Shown piece by piece: positions 9,449 through 18,627 of a stretch of 64,000 nt of DNA. Source of the DNA: Olivibacter oleidegradans. Lineage in GTDB: Bacteria; Bacteroidota; Bacteroidia; Sphingobacteriales; Sphingobacteriaceae. Position numbers and translations under genes: made by a program. Within the stretch, counting starts at the first letter, position 1; each line of letters opens with the position of its first letter. The notes beneath the pieces were generated by a model, which was not told the DNA's origin, did not search any database, and saw nothing but the letters and a program-made list of their open reading frames with translations. The stretch is from contig NZ_JBHLWO010000002.1 in NCBI RefSeq assembly GCF_042432805.1, positions 434,001 to 498,000 of the forward strand, given 5' to 3'.

Positions 9449-9744
9449 ATATGTTTAGAATTTCGTTGTTAAACGAACTCTTCGCCTTTTGTTTCGATCT
9501 TAAGGGTGACCAAAACCCAAGAGCGAAGCGATGAGCTCCCTACAGTCGACGTTGGTTTTGTGGAAGAAGTAACACGAATTTTTAAAGAAAATTGACCAAA
9601 GAAAGCCTTTCCTTAATTCTAATATCGCAACCATTTTGGCTTGTAGCTTAAAAAGATAATTTTTTTTACAACGGCGTAGGGGATAAAGGGCTTTGGGCCG
9701 ACTATACAAATGGAAGCTATTATAAATAAAAGATATACTATAAA
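9449..9744. other. 296-bp non-coding gap between sigma and anti-sigma genes
   Basis: Holds a small perfect hairpin (TTCGTT-GTTA-AACGAA, 9462-9477) right after the sigma stop codon, without a good T-run. The rest has no credible coding frame: the 69-codon frame on the - strand has no recognisable protein. The gap is unusually long for a FecI-FecR pair, which suggests that fecR has its own promoter. Confidence 0.55.
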
Positions 9745-10767
9745 ATGAAGAGCGAAATTTCCGAGGCTTTAATAGAAAAATACCTTAATAAGCAATGTAA
9801 TGCAGAGGAAGTGAAACTAGTGGAGGCGTGGTACGATGCGATGGGTAACTCGTTATCAGCCGAAGAATTCGATCAAATACGGAAAAATAGCCTTTTGAAA
9901 GCACGGATGTTGTATAATATCAAAAGGAGAAGTGGTCTGTCTCTCCATAATGGCAGTGAGGGCGCGCCTTTTAAGAAAGTACATCGTAAAAATCGCTCTA
10001 CCGGCGTTTGGGCCGCCGCTGCAGCAATTGTGTTAATCGCGTTCATATGGCTACTGTTGGGTGGCCAATTGGACAAAATTTTTAAAACAGATCCGGTGGT
10101 ACTGGTTAAAAATGAAAGTAAAACCATACTGAAGCATCATTTGCCGGATGGAAGTGTGATTTGGCTAGCGCCACATTCGTCGCTGCAGTATAGCGGCACT
10201 TTTCAACAAGGGGTAAGAGAAGTAACGATGCGGGGTGACGTTTTTTTTGAAGTAGCCAAAGATCCGAACAAACCTTTTCTTATCAATAGTGGATCGTTGT
10301 TGACCAAAGTTCTTGGAACAAGTTTTCGCATAAGGAGCGCAGGCGATGCAGAAGAAGAGGTCTCTGTGGTAACAGGTATGGTAGCTGTCAGTCGCGTCGA
10401 TGAAAATATAAGCGTCGCTGAAAAGATGCAAGGTAGCCGAGAGGTTCTGCTCGTAGCTGATCAGAAAGTACATTTTAATAAACACAAGGCCCATTTAGTT
10501 AAAACAAAAGAAACATCGCGTTCGTCAGTGAAAATGTGGAAAAAGAGGAGTATGTCTTTTGAAGATAAGCCACTTAAAGATATTGCTCACTTGCTTGACA
10601 GTACTTTCAATGTCCAAATTGATTTTCAGGATAAAAAACTTGAAAGTTATACATTGACTGCCGACTTTAATCAGCTAAACTTAATTTCCATTATGGAAAT
10701 AATCAGTCAATCACTCAACCTGCAATATGAGATTTCCGGAGATCGCATCAGGTTAATAAAAAAGTAA
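9745..10767 (+). CDS. FecR-family anti-sigma factor
   Basis: 340 residues, single-pass inner-membrane protein. A cytoplasmic N-terminal helical part (1-86) binds the sigma factor. One transmembrane segment is at about 87-107 (GVWAAAAAIVLIAFIWLLLGG). The periplasmic FecR domain follows (LPDGSVIWLAPHSSLQYSG, then GDVFFEVAKDPNKPF), and the C-terminal DUF4974-type domain carries the usual SFEDKPLKDIAHLLDSTF. In this family the periplasmic end senses the STN domain of the cognate receptor. The next gene is an STN-bearing SusC, so the signalling trio is complete. Confidence 0.94.
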   Translation: MKSEISEALIEKYLNKQCNAEEVKLVEAWYDAMGNSLSAEEFDQIRKNSLLKARMLYNIKRRSGLSLHNGSEGAPFKKVHRKNRSTGVWAAAAAIVLIAFIWLLLGGQLDKIFKTDPVVLVKNESKTILKHHLPDGSVIWLAPHSSLQYSGTFQQGVREVTMRGDVFFEVAKDPNKPFLINSGSLLTKVLGTSFRIRSAGDAEEEVSVVTGMVAVSRVDENISVAEKMQGSREVLLVADQKVHFNKHKAHLVKTKETSRSSVKMWKKRSMSFEDKPLKDIAHLLDSTFNVQIDFQDKKLESYTLTADFNQLNLISIMEIISQSLNLQYEISGDRIRLIKK

Positions 10768-10857
10768 ATCATTCATGACCCTAATTACTATCCATATGAA
10801 AACTTAACAACTTATTATTAACTAATAATTAATACATAGTTACATAACGACAGTTGT

Positions 10858-10881
10858 GATATTTTAAATTATTAAAATATC
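10858..10881. promoter_or_regulatory. Perfect 24-bp inverted repeat upstream of the STN-SusC gene
   Basis: GATATTTTAA-ATTA-TTAAAATATC, ten paired bases around a four-base centre, overlapping a second small palindrome (ATATCGATAT, 10877-10886). It ends 60 bp before the susC ATG. Position and symmetry suit an operator or the edge of the ECF-dependent promoter; its low GC means chance is not excluded. Confidence 0.45.
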
Positions 10882-10941
10882 GATATATGCAATTGTCATG
10901 GGCGCTATTTGCCTACATTTTAACCATCAAACAGCATTTAT

Positions 10942-13900
10942 ATGAGAATCAACCCGAGGACATCCACAACCATTCGATCCTGTCTGCTTGGACTAATAAT
11001 TATACTTACGGCCATCCACGTCCAAACATTTGCAAAGCAACCTGAGAGCACATTGGATCTTTCTAAACGTATCAATTTAAGCGTAAAAGGGCAGGCTTTA
11101 TTACAGGCGTTAAAGCTTATTGAAGAGAAAGCAGCCATTAAATTTATTTACAGTAAACAAATTATAGATTTATCGCAGCGCGTATTCATCGAAGTGCAGC
11201 AAGAGTCTTTGCAGCGAGTGCTTGATCAGCTTCTTACAGCCAAAAACATTCAGTACAAAGTTATCGAGAATCGGATTGTTTTAGGTAAATCCATCCCTGG
11301 TCTGAATCAAGAAATAGAGGTAAAGGGACTCGTAACCGATGCGCAAGGGCAGGGGATCCCGGGCGTGAGTGTACGCCTAAAGGGTAGTACCAAGGGTACA
11401 GTAACAGGGGCTGACGGTGCTTACCAATTAAAAGTGGAAGGGACAGGTGAATTAGAATTTAGCTATATGGGCTATGTGGGGCAAACCGTAGCTATTGGCG
11501 GTCGTCATGTAGTAAATGTACAATTAGTAGAAGATAATCAAGCCTTAAGTGAAGTAGTTGTTACCGCATTAGGGATTTCACGTGAAAAAAAGGCGTTGGC
11601 CTATTCGGTAGCCGAAGTTGGCGGTGACCAATTAACGCAGGCAAAAGAAGTGAATGTCGCTAATGCTTTGGTAGGTAAAGTGGCAGGTGTTGATGTTTCG
11701 GGTATGGCTACCGGCCCAGGTGGTTCGAGTAGGGTGATTATTAGGGGTAACGGATCATTGAGCGGAAACAATCAACCGCTGTATGTGATCAATGGAATGC
11801 CGATGGATAATTCGACACCGGGAGGTAGCACAAGTTCGACAGGAATGGGTTGGAATATTGACCGTGGCGATGGAATAGCGGGTATCAATCCAGATGATAT
11901 TGAAAGTATCAGCGTTTTAAAAGGCGGTCCGGCATCTGCTTTATATGGATCGAGAGCCGCAAATGGCGTAATTTTGATTACTACAAAAAAAGGAGTAGCA
12001 CAAAAAGGTTTAGGTATTGAGTTTAATAGCACCTCTACCTTTGAGCGTCCTTCCATGTACCCTGAATGGCAGTATGAATACGGACAGGGGATTGATGGAC
12101 GAAAGCCTACCACACAGGACGAGGCGATTGCAACCGGCCGTTTATCCTATGGTGCGAGGATGGACGGGCAGCCCTATGTGCAATTTGATGGCGTAGAACG
12201 ACCCTATTCGCCTGAAAAAAACAATCCACAACAATTTTATGAAACCGGGCAGACTTATATAAACTCGTTAGCACTATACGGAGGGAGTGAAGATCTGCGG
12301 TATCGTGCGAGTGTTTCGAACACGGATGCGCAAGCGATTGTACCGAACTCTACTTACAAACGACTAACTACCAACTTATCGGTCAATGCCAATATCGGCA
12401 AGAAGCTTCATTTGGAAGCCGTTTCACAATATAATTATGATCAAGGAAAAAACCGTCCTAAAGTTGGTTATGCAAATGATAATCCCGCTTGGGCTGTATA
12501 TATGTTAGCAAATACAGTTGACATCATGTCGCTGGCACCGGGTTACGATGCTGAGGGAAATGAAGTCAGGTGGAATCCGGTGGCTGAAGCACCAAACTCT
12601 TGGTTTGTCGTAAATCGTTACCGGAATCACGATAAAAAGAACCGATATATTATGCAGGGAAGTCTTCAATACGATATTCTCGACAATCTTTTTATCAAGG
12701 GAAGCGCGAGTAGAGACTATTATAATTCAGAATTCGAAGCTATACAGCCCACAGGAACCGCTTTTAGACCCCTAGGTGCTTATCAAAGCTTAAGAGCGAC
12801 CTCATCAGAAACAAATTACATGTTTACCTTGAATTACAATACAAGTTTCCGTGATTTCAGCTTGTCCGCGATGGCCGGCGGAAATATACAAAGGAATGAG
12901 TACGATCTGACAACGATTGAGGGAAGTGAATTCAGGGTGCCTAATTTCTACAGCTATACGAATTTAAATATTTTAACAACCACCCCTTTATATCAAAAAA
13001 CGGGTATTAACTCAATTTTTGGATCAGCGGACATTGGTTATAAAGGCTTAGCGTATTTAACTTTCACGGGTCGACAAGATTGGTTCTCTACATTAAGTCC
13101 GCAAAACAATAGTATTTTCTATCCATCGGTAGGAGGAACCTTTGTTCTATCAGAAGCACTGAGCTTTCCCAAATCCATAAGTGGTTTGAAATTACGGGGC
13201 TCATGGGCACAGGTAGGTGGTGCGACACCGACCGCTTATATATTGAACGAATCCTATTCCATGGTACAGGGAGGACATAATGGAAGGCCGGTACAGGAAT
13301 TGACGTCCGATTTAGTTAACAATCCAGGCTTAAGACCTTTGACCTCTACCACTTACGAATTTGGTCTTGATGCGCAGTTTTTCAATGGGCGTCTAGGGGC
13401 TGATCTTACTTTTTATAATCGAAAAACAACCGATGATATTGTTGAATCCAACATTTCTCAAGCTTCCGGTTATAATCGAGCCTTATTAAATGTAGGCGAG
13501 TTAAATAATCGGGGTATTGAAGTACTCTTAAGTGGTGCACCTATCAAAAAGGAAAATTTCAGTTGGGATGCCACCTATAACATTTCTTATAACAAAAGTG
13601 AAATTCAACAATTAGCGGAGGGGTTAGATGCTATAGTAGTAGGCGATGGTGTTGGCGGAGGAAGTATACGCAATGTGGTAGGTAGGCCTTATGGCGCTTT
13701 GTGGGGTTATCGGAAACTAACAGACGAAAATGGTCAAGTGGTATATAATCCGGAAAGTGGGTATGCGGTAAGAGGCCCGCTCGAAGAGATTGGTCAGGGT
13801 GTTCCTCCTTTAATTATGGGATTGAACAATACGTTTCGCTATAAGGACTTTTCGCTGAATGTATTGATCGACGGGAAGTTTGGTGGTATGATGTACTCCA

Positions 13901-14331
13901 ATATGTATCAGTATGCCTACCGTTTTGGATTGCCGGAAGAAACCTTACCGGGACGTGAAACCGGTTTAACAGTGACCGGTGTTGACCCCGAAGGTAATCC
14001 ATTCAGTAAAACGTGGGCCCCTCAAGACATTGATACCTATTATGATAATGACAAGTTCTATACCTCCATGTTTATGTTTGACAACGACTTCGTAAAGCTC
14101 AGACAGGTTATTTTATCCTACAATCTTCCGATAGAAAAATTCCGATGGGCGAAATTACAGGGTGCCACTATTTCCTTGGTCGGACGGAACCTATTGACTT
14201 TATATCACGATAAGCGAAATAAGTATTTCGACCCTGAGTCTAGCTATACTAACAGTAATGCACAGGGATTAGAGGCATTTGGCGTTCCCAGAACGAGGAG
14301 CTTCGGTATCAACCTAATTGTTAAATTTTAA
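10942..14331 (+). CDS. SusC/RagA TonB-dependent receptor with N-terminal STN signalling domain
   Basis: 1129 residues. A signal peptide (to about residue 32) precedes an STN domain at about 44-95 (LLQALKLIEEKAAIKFIYSKQ), the element that contacts FecR. A carboxypeptidase-regulatory-like domain follows at about 127-205 (GVSVRLKGSTKGTVTGADG). The plug begins near 210 (SEVVVTALGISREKKALAYS) and includes VIIRGNGSLSGNNQPLYVING and the SusC-typical SVLKGGPASALYGSRAANG. The 22-strand barrel runs to the C-terminal phenylalanine. It imports the ligand of this locus and reports its arrival to the sigma factor. SusD follows after 17 bp. Confidence 0.96.
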   Translation: MRINPRTSTTIRSCLLGLIIILTAIHVQTFAKQPESTLDLSKRINLSVKGQALLQALKLIEEKAAIKFIYSKQIIDLSQRVFIEVQQESLQRVLDQLLTAKNIQYKVIENRIVLGKSIPGLNQEIEVKGLVTDAQGQGIPGVSVRLKGSTKGTVTGADGAYQLKVEGTGELEFSYMGYVGQTVAIGGRHVVNVQLVEDNQALSEVVVTALGISREKKALAYSVAEVGGDQLTQAKEVNVANALVGKVAGVDVSGMATGPGGSSRVIIRGNGSLSGNNQPLYVINGMPMDNSTPGGSTSSTGMGWNIDRGDGIAGINPDDIESISVLKGGPASALYGSRAANGVILITTKKGVAQKGLGIEFNSTSTFERPSMYPEWQYEYGQGIDGRKPTTQDEAIATGRLSYGARMDGQPYVQFDGVERPYSPEKNNPQQFYETGQTYINSLALYGGSEDLRYRASVSNTDAQAIVPNSTYKRLTTNLSVNANIGKKLHLEAVSQYNYDQGKNRPKVGYANDNPAWAVYMLANTVDIMSLAPGYDAEGNEVRWNPVAEAPNSWFVVNRYRNHDKKNRYIMQGSLQYDILDNLFIKGSASRDYYNSEFEAIQPTGTAFRPLGAYQSLRATSSETNYMFTLNYNTSFRDFSLSAMAGGNIQRNEYDLTTIEGSEFRVPNFYSYTNLNILTTTPLYQKTGINSIFGSADIGYKGLAYLTFTGRQDWFSTLSPQNNSIFYPSVGGTFVLSEALSFPKSISGLKLRGSWAQVGGATPTAYILNESYSMVQGGHNGRPVQELTSDLVNNPGLRPLTSTTYEFGLDAQFFNGRLGADLTFYNRKTTDDIVESNISQASGYNRALLNVGELNNRGIEVLLSGAPIKKENFSWDATYNISYNKSEIQQLAEGLDAIVVGDGVGGGSIRNVVGRPYGALWGYRKLTDENGQVVYNPESGYAVRGPLEEIGQGVPPLIMGLNNTFRYKDFSLNVLIDGKFGGMMYSNMYQYAYRFGLPEETLPGRETGLTVTGVDPEGNPFSKTWAPQDIDTYYDNDKFYTSMFMFDNDFVKLRQVILSYNLPIEKFRWAKLQGATISLVGRNLLTLYHDKRNKYFDPESSYTNSNAQGLEAFGVPRTRSFGINLIVKF

Positions 14332-14348
14332 TCAATAGACCAAAAGAT

Positions 14349-15896
14349 ATGAAAAAGCTATTTCTACATGTGTTAGCGGTTTCGTTGTTCTGCTTCTTTT
14401 CTGCCTGCGATAAAGGTTTTGAAGAGATGAATGTTAACCCAAACGCTTCAACCACGGTGGTGCCTGAATACATGTTTACGAAGGCGCTATTAGATGGTGT
14501 GAGTTTCAATTATGTCGGTGCTGCTTATTTAACAATTGGCGGATCGATGCAGCAGACGGCTACCTATAAAGAAGTACCCGCCGCAGGCGATAAATATTTT
14601 AATGAAACCTATTCATACAATAGTTGGGAGGCTTATTCTACAGCCGTTATTGAAATAAAAAAAGTGATCGATGCAGTAAGCGCCAATCCCGAAGACATTA
14701 ATAAATTGGCTATTGCACGTATTTGGAAGGTTTTAATATTTCACAGGCTTACTGACTTATATGGCGACGTTCCATATACCGAAGCAGGTTTTGGTGCTAG
14801 TAACCAAAATTACACACCGAAATATGATGTGCAAGCCACGATTTATAACGATTTATTGAAAGAATTGGAAGAGTCGGCCAATACGTTGGATCCGGATTTA
14901 CCAACTTTTGGCAATGGCGATTTGATTTATGCCGGAAACGTTACGAAATGGAGGCAATTTGCATATTCATTGATGTTACGCCTGGGCATGCGTTTGACAA
15001 AGATAGATGCGACGCTTGCAGAAAGTTGGGTAAGAAAGGCAATCGCGGGAGGCGTAGTTATGAATGATAACGATTTGGCACGCATTCAATATGTAGATGG
15101 ATCGCAAGTAGCACAGCGTAATTTCATTGCAACAGCTCTTTTGAATACGGATTATCTCAATCCGCAAGCGGTGGATAATATAGAAGGGGGTAAACTGGCC
15201 AAAACCTTTATTGATCATCTGAAAGAGACGCAGGATCCGCGATTAAATGCAATTGCTGTCGTCTGGGTACGTAACGCAACAGGTACCTATGTAGCGGACA
15301 CCAGTTCAGCGATTCAAAAGGGGATGCCCAATGCTGCTTTTAATTCATTTCCTGCCGATTTTGCAAGTTATTCGGAACCGAATCCAAACACGATTCTACG
15401 TTACGATGCCCCTCATTTGGTTTTAACAAATGCCGAAACGAATTTATTACTCACGGAAGCCGCTCTCCGCGGATGGTATGATGGTAATCCCGCGCAAACT
15501 TATGAAGCTGCGGTACGCGCAGCAATGCATCAATGGAGTTTATTTGGTCAACATGGGGAGATCAGTGAAGCTCGGATTAATTTCTACTTATCACAACACC
15601 CATTTAATAATCAGGGCACTTTCGAAGAAAAGCTTGAACAGATTTATACCCAATTATGGGTGTCCTTATTCTTACAAGATGAATATGAAATTTTTGCTAA
15701 TTGGCGCCGGACGGGTTACCCCAGCCTGACTCCGACTAACTATCCGGGAAACCTGACAGGAGGAACCATCCCCCGACGTTTTGTGGTGCCACTAACTGAA
15801 GAAAGTTACAATCGCGATAATTTTAATGAAGCAAAACAACGGCAAGGAGGAACAAATGCCTTAACCAGTCGTGTATGGTGGGATCCCGCGAACTAA
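14349..15896 (+). CDS. SusD/RagB family surface lipoprotein (SusD-like group 2)
   Basis: 515 residues with a lipoprotein signal and acylated Cys20 (CFFSAC), then DKGFEEMNVNPNAST, the classic start of the SusD-like_2 branch. The family segment IARIWKVLIFHRLTDLYGDVPYTEA lies near 120-145, and a C-terminal block matches LEQIYTQLWVSLFLQDEYE with NWRRTGYP. Members of this branch often accompany receptors for peptides or small modified amino compounds rather than starch. That agrees with the deacylase/deaminase genes downstream but does not prove it. Confidence 0.95.
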   Translation: MKKLFLHVLAVSLFCFFSACDKGFEEMNVNPNASTTVVPEYMFTKALLDGVSFNYVGAAYLTIGGSMQQTATYKEVPAAGDKYFNETYSYNSWEAYSTAVIEIKKVIDAVSANPEDINKLAIARIWKVLIFHRLTDLYGDVPYTEAGFGASNQNYTPKYDVQATIYNDLLKELEESANTLDPDLPTFGNGDLIYAGNVTKWRQFAYSLMLRLGMRLTKIDATLAESWVRKAIAGGVVMNDNDLARIQYVDGSQVAQRNFIATALLNTDYLNPQAVDNIEGGKLAKTFIDHLKETQDPRLNAIAVVWVRNATGTYVADTSSAIQKGMPNAAFNSFPADFASYSEPNPNTILRYDAPHLVLTNAETNLLLTEAALRGWYDGNPAQTYEAAVRAAMHQWSLFGQHGEISEARINFYLSQHPFNNQGTFEEKLEQIYTQLWVSLFLQDEYEIFANWRRTGYPSLTPTNYPGNLTGGTIPRRFVVPLTEESYNRDNFNEAKQRQGGTNALTSRVWWDPAN

Positions 15897-15910
15897 TCAG
15901 CAGAAGCATT

Positions 15911-17170
15911 ATGTATAAAAAGATCATATTTTTTATTACGCTAACCGTTCTTAGCGCAACATTATGCGCGCAAGACTACGCGATACTTATTAAAGGTGGG
16001 CACGTCATCGATCCGAAGAATGGTATCGATGAAGTAATGGACATTGCCATTAAGGACGGGAAAATTGTCCAGGTGGCTAAAAATATTCAAGGAAAGGCTA
16101 CACAAGTTGTCCTCGCGGAAAAACTGTATGTAACACCTGGTTTAATCGATATTCACGCGCATCATTTTTTCGGGACCGAACCGCATAGTTACCTGAGAAA
16201 TAGTTATACGGCTATTCCACCGGACGGCTTTACTTTTCGCAATGGCGTTACCACGGTCGTGGATGCCGGAAGTCCCGGTTGGAGAAATTTTCAGCTTTAT
16301 AAGGATCAGACAATAGATCACTCAAAAACCCGCGTACTTGCTTTCTTAAACATTATTGGTGAAGGAATGCGCGGTGGTGCTTATGAGCAGGACTTAAAGG
16401 ATACCGATCCAAAAATGGCCGCTTTGGTTGCTCGGCAATTCCACCCTTATATCGTAGGCTTCAAAGTAGCTCATTTTGAAGGCCCGGATTGGACAATAGT
16501 TGATCATGCCGTAGAAGCGGGGAAGCAAGCGGGTAATTTGCCGGTTATGGTGGACTTCGGTGGTAGTATACCACCACTACCTTTGGAAGACCTGCTCCTG
16601 AACCATTTAAGAAAAGGTGACATTTTAACCCATTGTTTTGCACAGATCAAAGGGCGCGAATCAATTGTCGATCCCACTGAAAAGAAAGTGAAGCCTTTTG
16701 CATGGAAAGCGCGAAAGGAGGGGCGGTATTTTGATGTGGGCTACGGAGGGATTAGCTTTTCCTTTAGCCAGGCAATTCCAGCTATCAAAGAAGGCTTCTA
16801 TCCGGACGCTATTAGTACCGATATCCATACAGGCAGTATGAATAATGCGATGAAGGATATGTTGAGCGTGATGTCTAAGTGTTTGGTAATGGGAATGAGC
16901 TTGCAGCAGGTAGTTGCCGCCAGTACTTGGCAACCCGCTCAAATAATAAAACGACCGGAACTAGGTAGTCTGAGTGTAGGGGCAGAGGCTGATATTGCTA
17001 TTCTGAATGTACTTAATGGAAATTTCGGATACTTTGATTATACAGGATACAAGATCAACGGAAAGCAGAAGTTAGCCTGTGAAATGACCGTGCGAGGTGG
17101 AGAGATTGTATACGATCTCAATGGGATCGCTAACCCTATAGTCGTTGCTAAAAAGCAAACGGAACATTAA
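15911..17170 (+). CDS. Exported amidohydrolase/deacetylase-family metallohydrolase
   Basis: 419 residues from the ATG at 15911; the upstream GTG start would overlap the susD end and spoil the signal peptide (cleavage likely after TLCAQ). Fold and motifs are those of the EF0837/Atu3266 amidohydrolase group: HxH at His82/His84 (DIHAHHF), Lys185 (GFKVAHF, carbamylated-lysine position), His241 (LTHCFAQ) and Asp304 (STDIHTG). At the place where relatives usually have a metal-binding His, this one reads VDFGG with Asp215. The family removes acyl groups from N-acyl amino acids or acyl-hydroxy acids and often neighbours SelA/DgaE-like PLP enzymes, as here (19762). Confidence 0.85.
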   Translation: MYKKIIFFITLTVLSATLCAQDYAILIKGGHVIDPKNGIDEVMDIAIKDGKIVQVAKNIQGKATQVVLAEKLYVTPGLIDIHAHHFFGTEPHSYLRNSYTAIPPDGFTFRNGVTTVVDAGSPGWRNFQLYKDQTIDHSKTRVLAFLNIIGEGMRGGAYEQDLKDTDPKMAALVARQFHPYIVGFKVAHFEGPDWTIVDHAVEAGKQAGNLPVMVDFGGSIPPLPLEDLLLNHLRKGDILTHCFAQIKGRESIVDPTEKKVKPFAWKARKEGRYFDVGYGGISFSFSQAIPAIKEGFYPDAISTDIHTGSMNNAMKDMLSVMSKCLVMGMSLQQVVAASTWQPAQIIKRPELGSLSVGAEADIAILNVLNGNFGYFDYTGYKINGKQKLACEMTVRGGEIVYDLNGIANPIVVAKKQTEH

Positions 17171-17210
17171 CAAAAACCATATAACAGTTTAACAATCAAA
17201 TTTATTCATT

Positions 17211-17666
17211 ATGAAAACAGAAAGAAGATCAGTCATTAAAAGATTGTTTGCCTCCATGGTAGGTCTATTAGGAGCTAATGCCATGCTTCGAGCTGAAAGC
17301 AAGTCGGCCACAAAAGAAACCTTCAATATAACTAAGCAGGACAATGTGCCTTTATTCTCGGGATCCACCAAATATAACGGATTAGTGTTTGTGGCCGGTA
17401 AAGGGGCACATTTCGATGGTGATATAAAAGCACATACAGATCATGTATTAAAAGAATTGGAAGCGGAACTAAAAAAGGCAGGATCATCGATGGAAAAGGT
17501 GCTGAAAGTCAACGTCTATCTGGCAGATCTTGGAGATTACAAGGCCATGAATGAGGTGTATCAAGGACGATTTGGCAGTAAACCGCCCGTACGCACTACC
17601 GTGGCGACTTATGGCGGGGTGCCCGGTGATTCGCTCGTGGAAATGGATTGCATAGCCTATGTTTAA
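17211..17666 (+). CDS. Exported RidA/YjgF/UK114-family imine/enamine deaminase
   Basis: 151 residues; cytosolic RidA proteins are about 125-130. The extra N-terminus has RRSVIKRLF followed by a hydrophobic run to about residue 27, a twin-arginine-like export signal. The RidA domain covers about 45-151 and keeps the key arginine Arg128 (PVRTTVA) and Glu144 (LVEMDCIAYV), so hydrolysis of reactive enamine/imine intermediates to keto acid plus ammonia is possible. It overlaps the RraA gene by 8 bp, indicating tight co-expression. Such enzymes are needed where PLP-dependent dehydratases or lyases act; one is encoded 2 kb downstream. Confidence 0.88.
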   Translation: MKTERRSVIKRLFASMVGLLGANAMLRAESKSATKETFNITKQDNVPLFSGSTKYNGLVFVAGKGAHFDGDIKAHTDHVLKELEAELKKAGSSMEKVLKVNVYLADLGDYKAMNEVYQGRFGSKPPVRTTVATYGGVPGDSLVEMDCIAYV

Positions 17667-18603
17667 CATGAACAGAATGTACGTTAGGAAAAGTTTTTTT
17701 ATGCTTATGATGCTGCTCTTTTTTGTTACTACCGGCGCAGCTCAGCAAATAACAAAAGAAGAACTTCGTTTTCTAACTTCCTCCTGGAAAGGGGAGCGTT
17801 ACCGAGATGGGCGCCCGAAGATTCCTGATTCACTCCTTTTAAGAGCCGAGCGTATTGGTTTTGATGATGCTTGGACCATTCTGAGAAATGCGGGCTATTA
17901 TAATCAATTTGAGGATGGGTGGAAAGCGATTCGTGAAAATGAGGTCTTTGCAGGGCGCGCTGTAACGGCCGCGTATATGCCAAGGAGGCCCGATATAGAA
18001 GATGCCATATTAGAGCGCGGGCATGAGAAAGGCCTTAAAGGAAGCACCAATGCGTGGCCCATTGAGCTACTGCAAAAAGGAGATGTGTACGTCGCTGATG
18101 GCTTCGGGAAAGTAGCGGGTGGAACCTTGATTGGACAAACCCTGGGAACCACCATCTTTCAGCGTACCGGTAAGGGCGTAGTTTTTGATGCCGGAGCACG
18201 TGATTTTGATGGTTTAGCCGACATAAAAGGTTTCAATGCTTTTGTACGTGATTTCCATCCGTCTTTTTTAGAGGAATCAATGTTAATGGGACTTAATACA
18301 CCGATACGTATCGGCAAAGCGATTGTGTTACCTGGAGATTTAGTGTTGTGTAATAAAGAGGGGGTGCTTTTTATACCGGCCCACCTGGCAGAAGAGGTCA
18401 TCGTCACTGCCGAATTTATCCAATTGAGGGATGCCTTTGGAAAAGATCGAATTCAAGCGGGGAAATACAGTGTAGGACAGATCGATAACCAGTGGGATGA
18501 TCCGATAAAACTTGATTTTCTGAACTGGTTAAAGGAACAAGAAGATCGGGTGAGGCTTACCAAGAAGCAGCTGGATCAACTAATGGAAAAAAGAACCTGG
18601 TAA
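17659..18603 (+). CDS. Exported RraA-family protein (HMG aldolase/oxaloacetate decarboxylase-like)
   Basis: 314 residues. A signal peptide (hydrophobic 11-27, cleavage near GAAQQ) is followed by a linker and the RraA domain from about 85 to 275 (GDVYVADGFGKVAGGTLIG at 141-159). Active members carry a D-x20-R-D motif. Here Arg181-Asp182 (GARD) is kept, but the first position is Gln160. RraA-fold aldolases cleave or decarboxylate 4-carbon to 6-carbon keto acids to pyruvate. ATG at 17659 lies inside the ridA end; ATG at 17668 is equally possible. It may process a keto acid made in the same compartment; the Gln substitution makes the reaction uncertain. Confidence 0.82.
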   Translation: MFNMNRMYVRKSFFMLMMLLFFVTTGAAQQITKEELRFLTSSWKGERYRDGRPKIPDSLLLRAERIGFDDAWTILRNAGYYNQFEDGWKAIRENEVFAGRAVTAAYMPRRPDIEDAILERGHEKGLKGSTNAWPIELLQKGDVYVADGFGKVAGGTLIGQTLGTTIFQRTGKGVVFDAGARDFDGLADIKGFNAFVRDFHPSFLEESMLMGLNTPIRIGKAIVLPGDLVLCNKEGVLFIPAHLAEEVIVTAEFIQLRDAFGKDRIQAGKYSVGQIDNQWDDPIKLDFLNWLKEQEDRVRLTKKQLDQLMEKRTW

Positions 18604-18627
18604 ACATAATGAACCTAAATATTTGAT

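Noticed and set aside
9500..9709. 69-codon - strand frame between the sigma and FecR genes
   Set aside because: No recognisable domain and a non-protein-like composition; the region is better read as leader DNA.
15875..15910. GTG start for the amidohydrolase overlapping susD
   Set aside because: It would put a polar stretch before the signal peptide; the ATG at 15911 gives a clean export signal.
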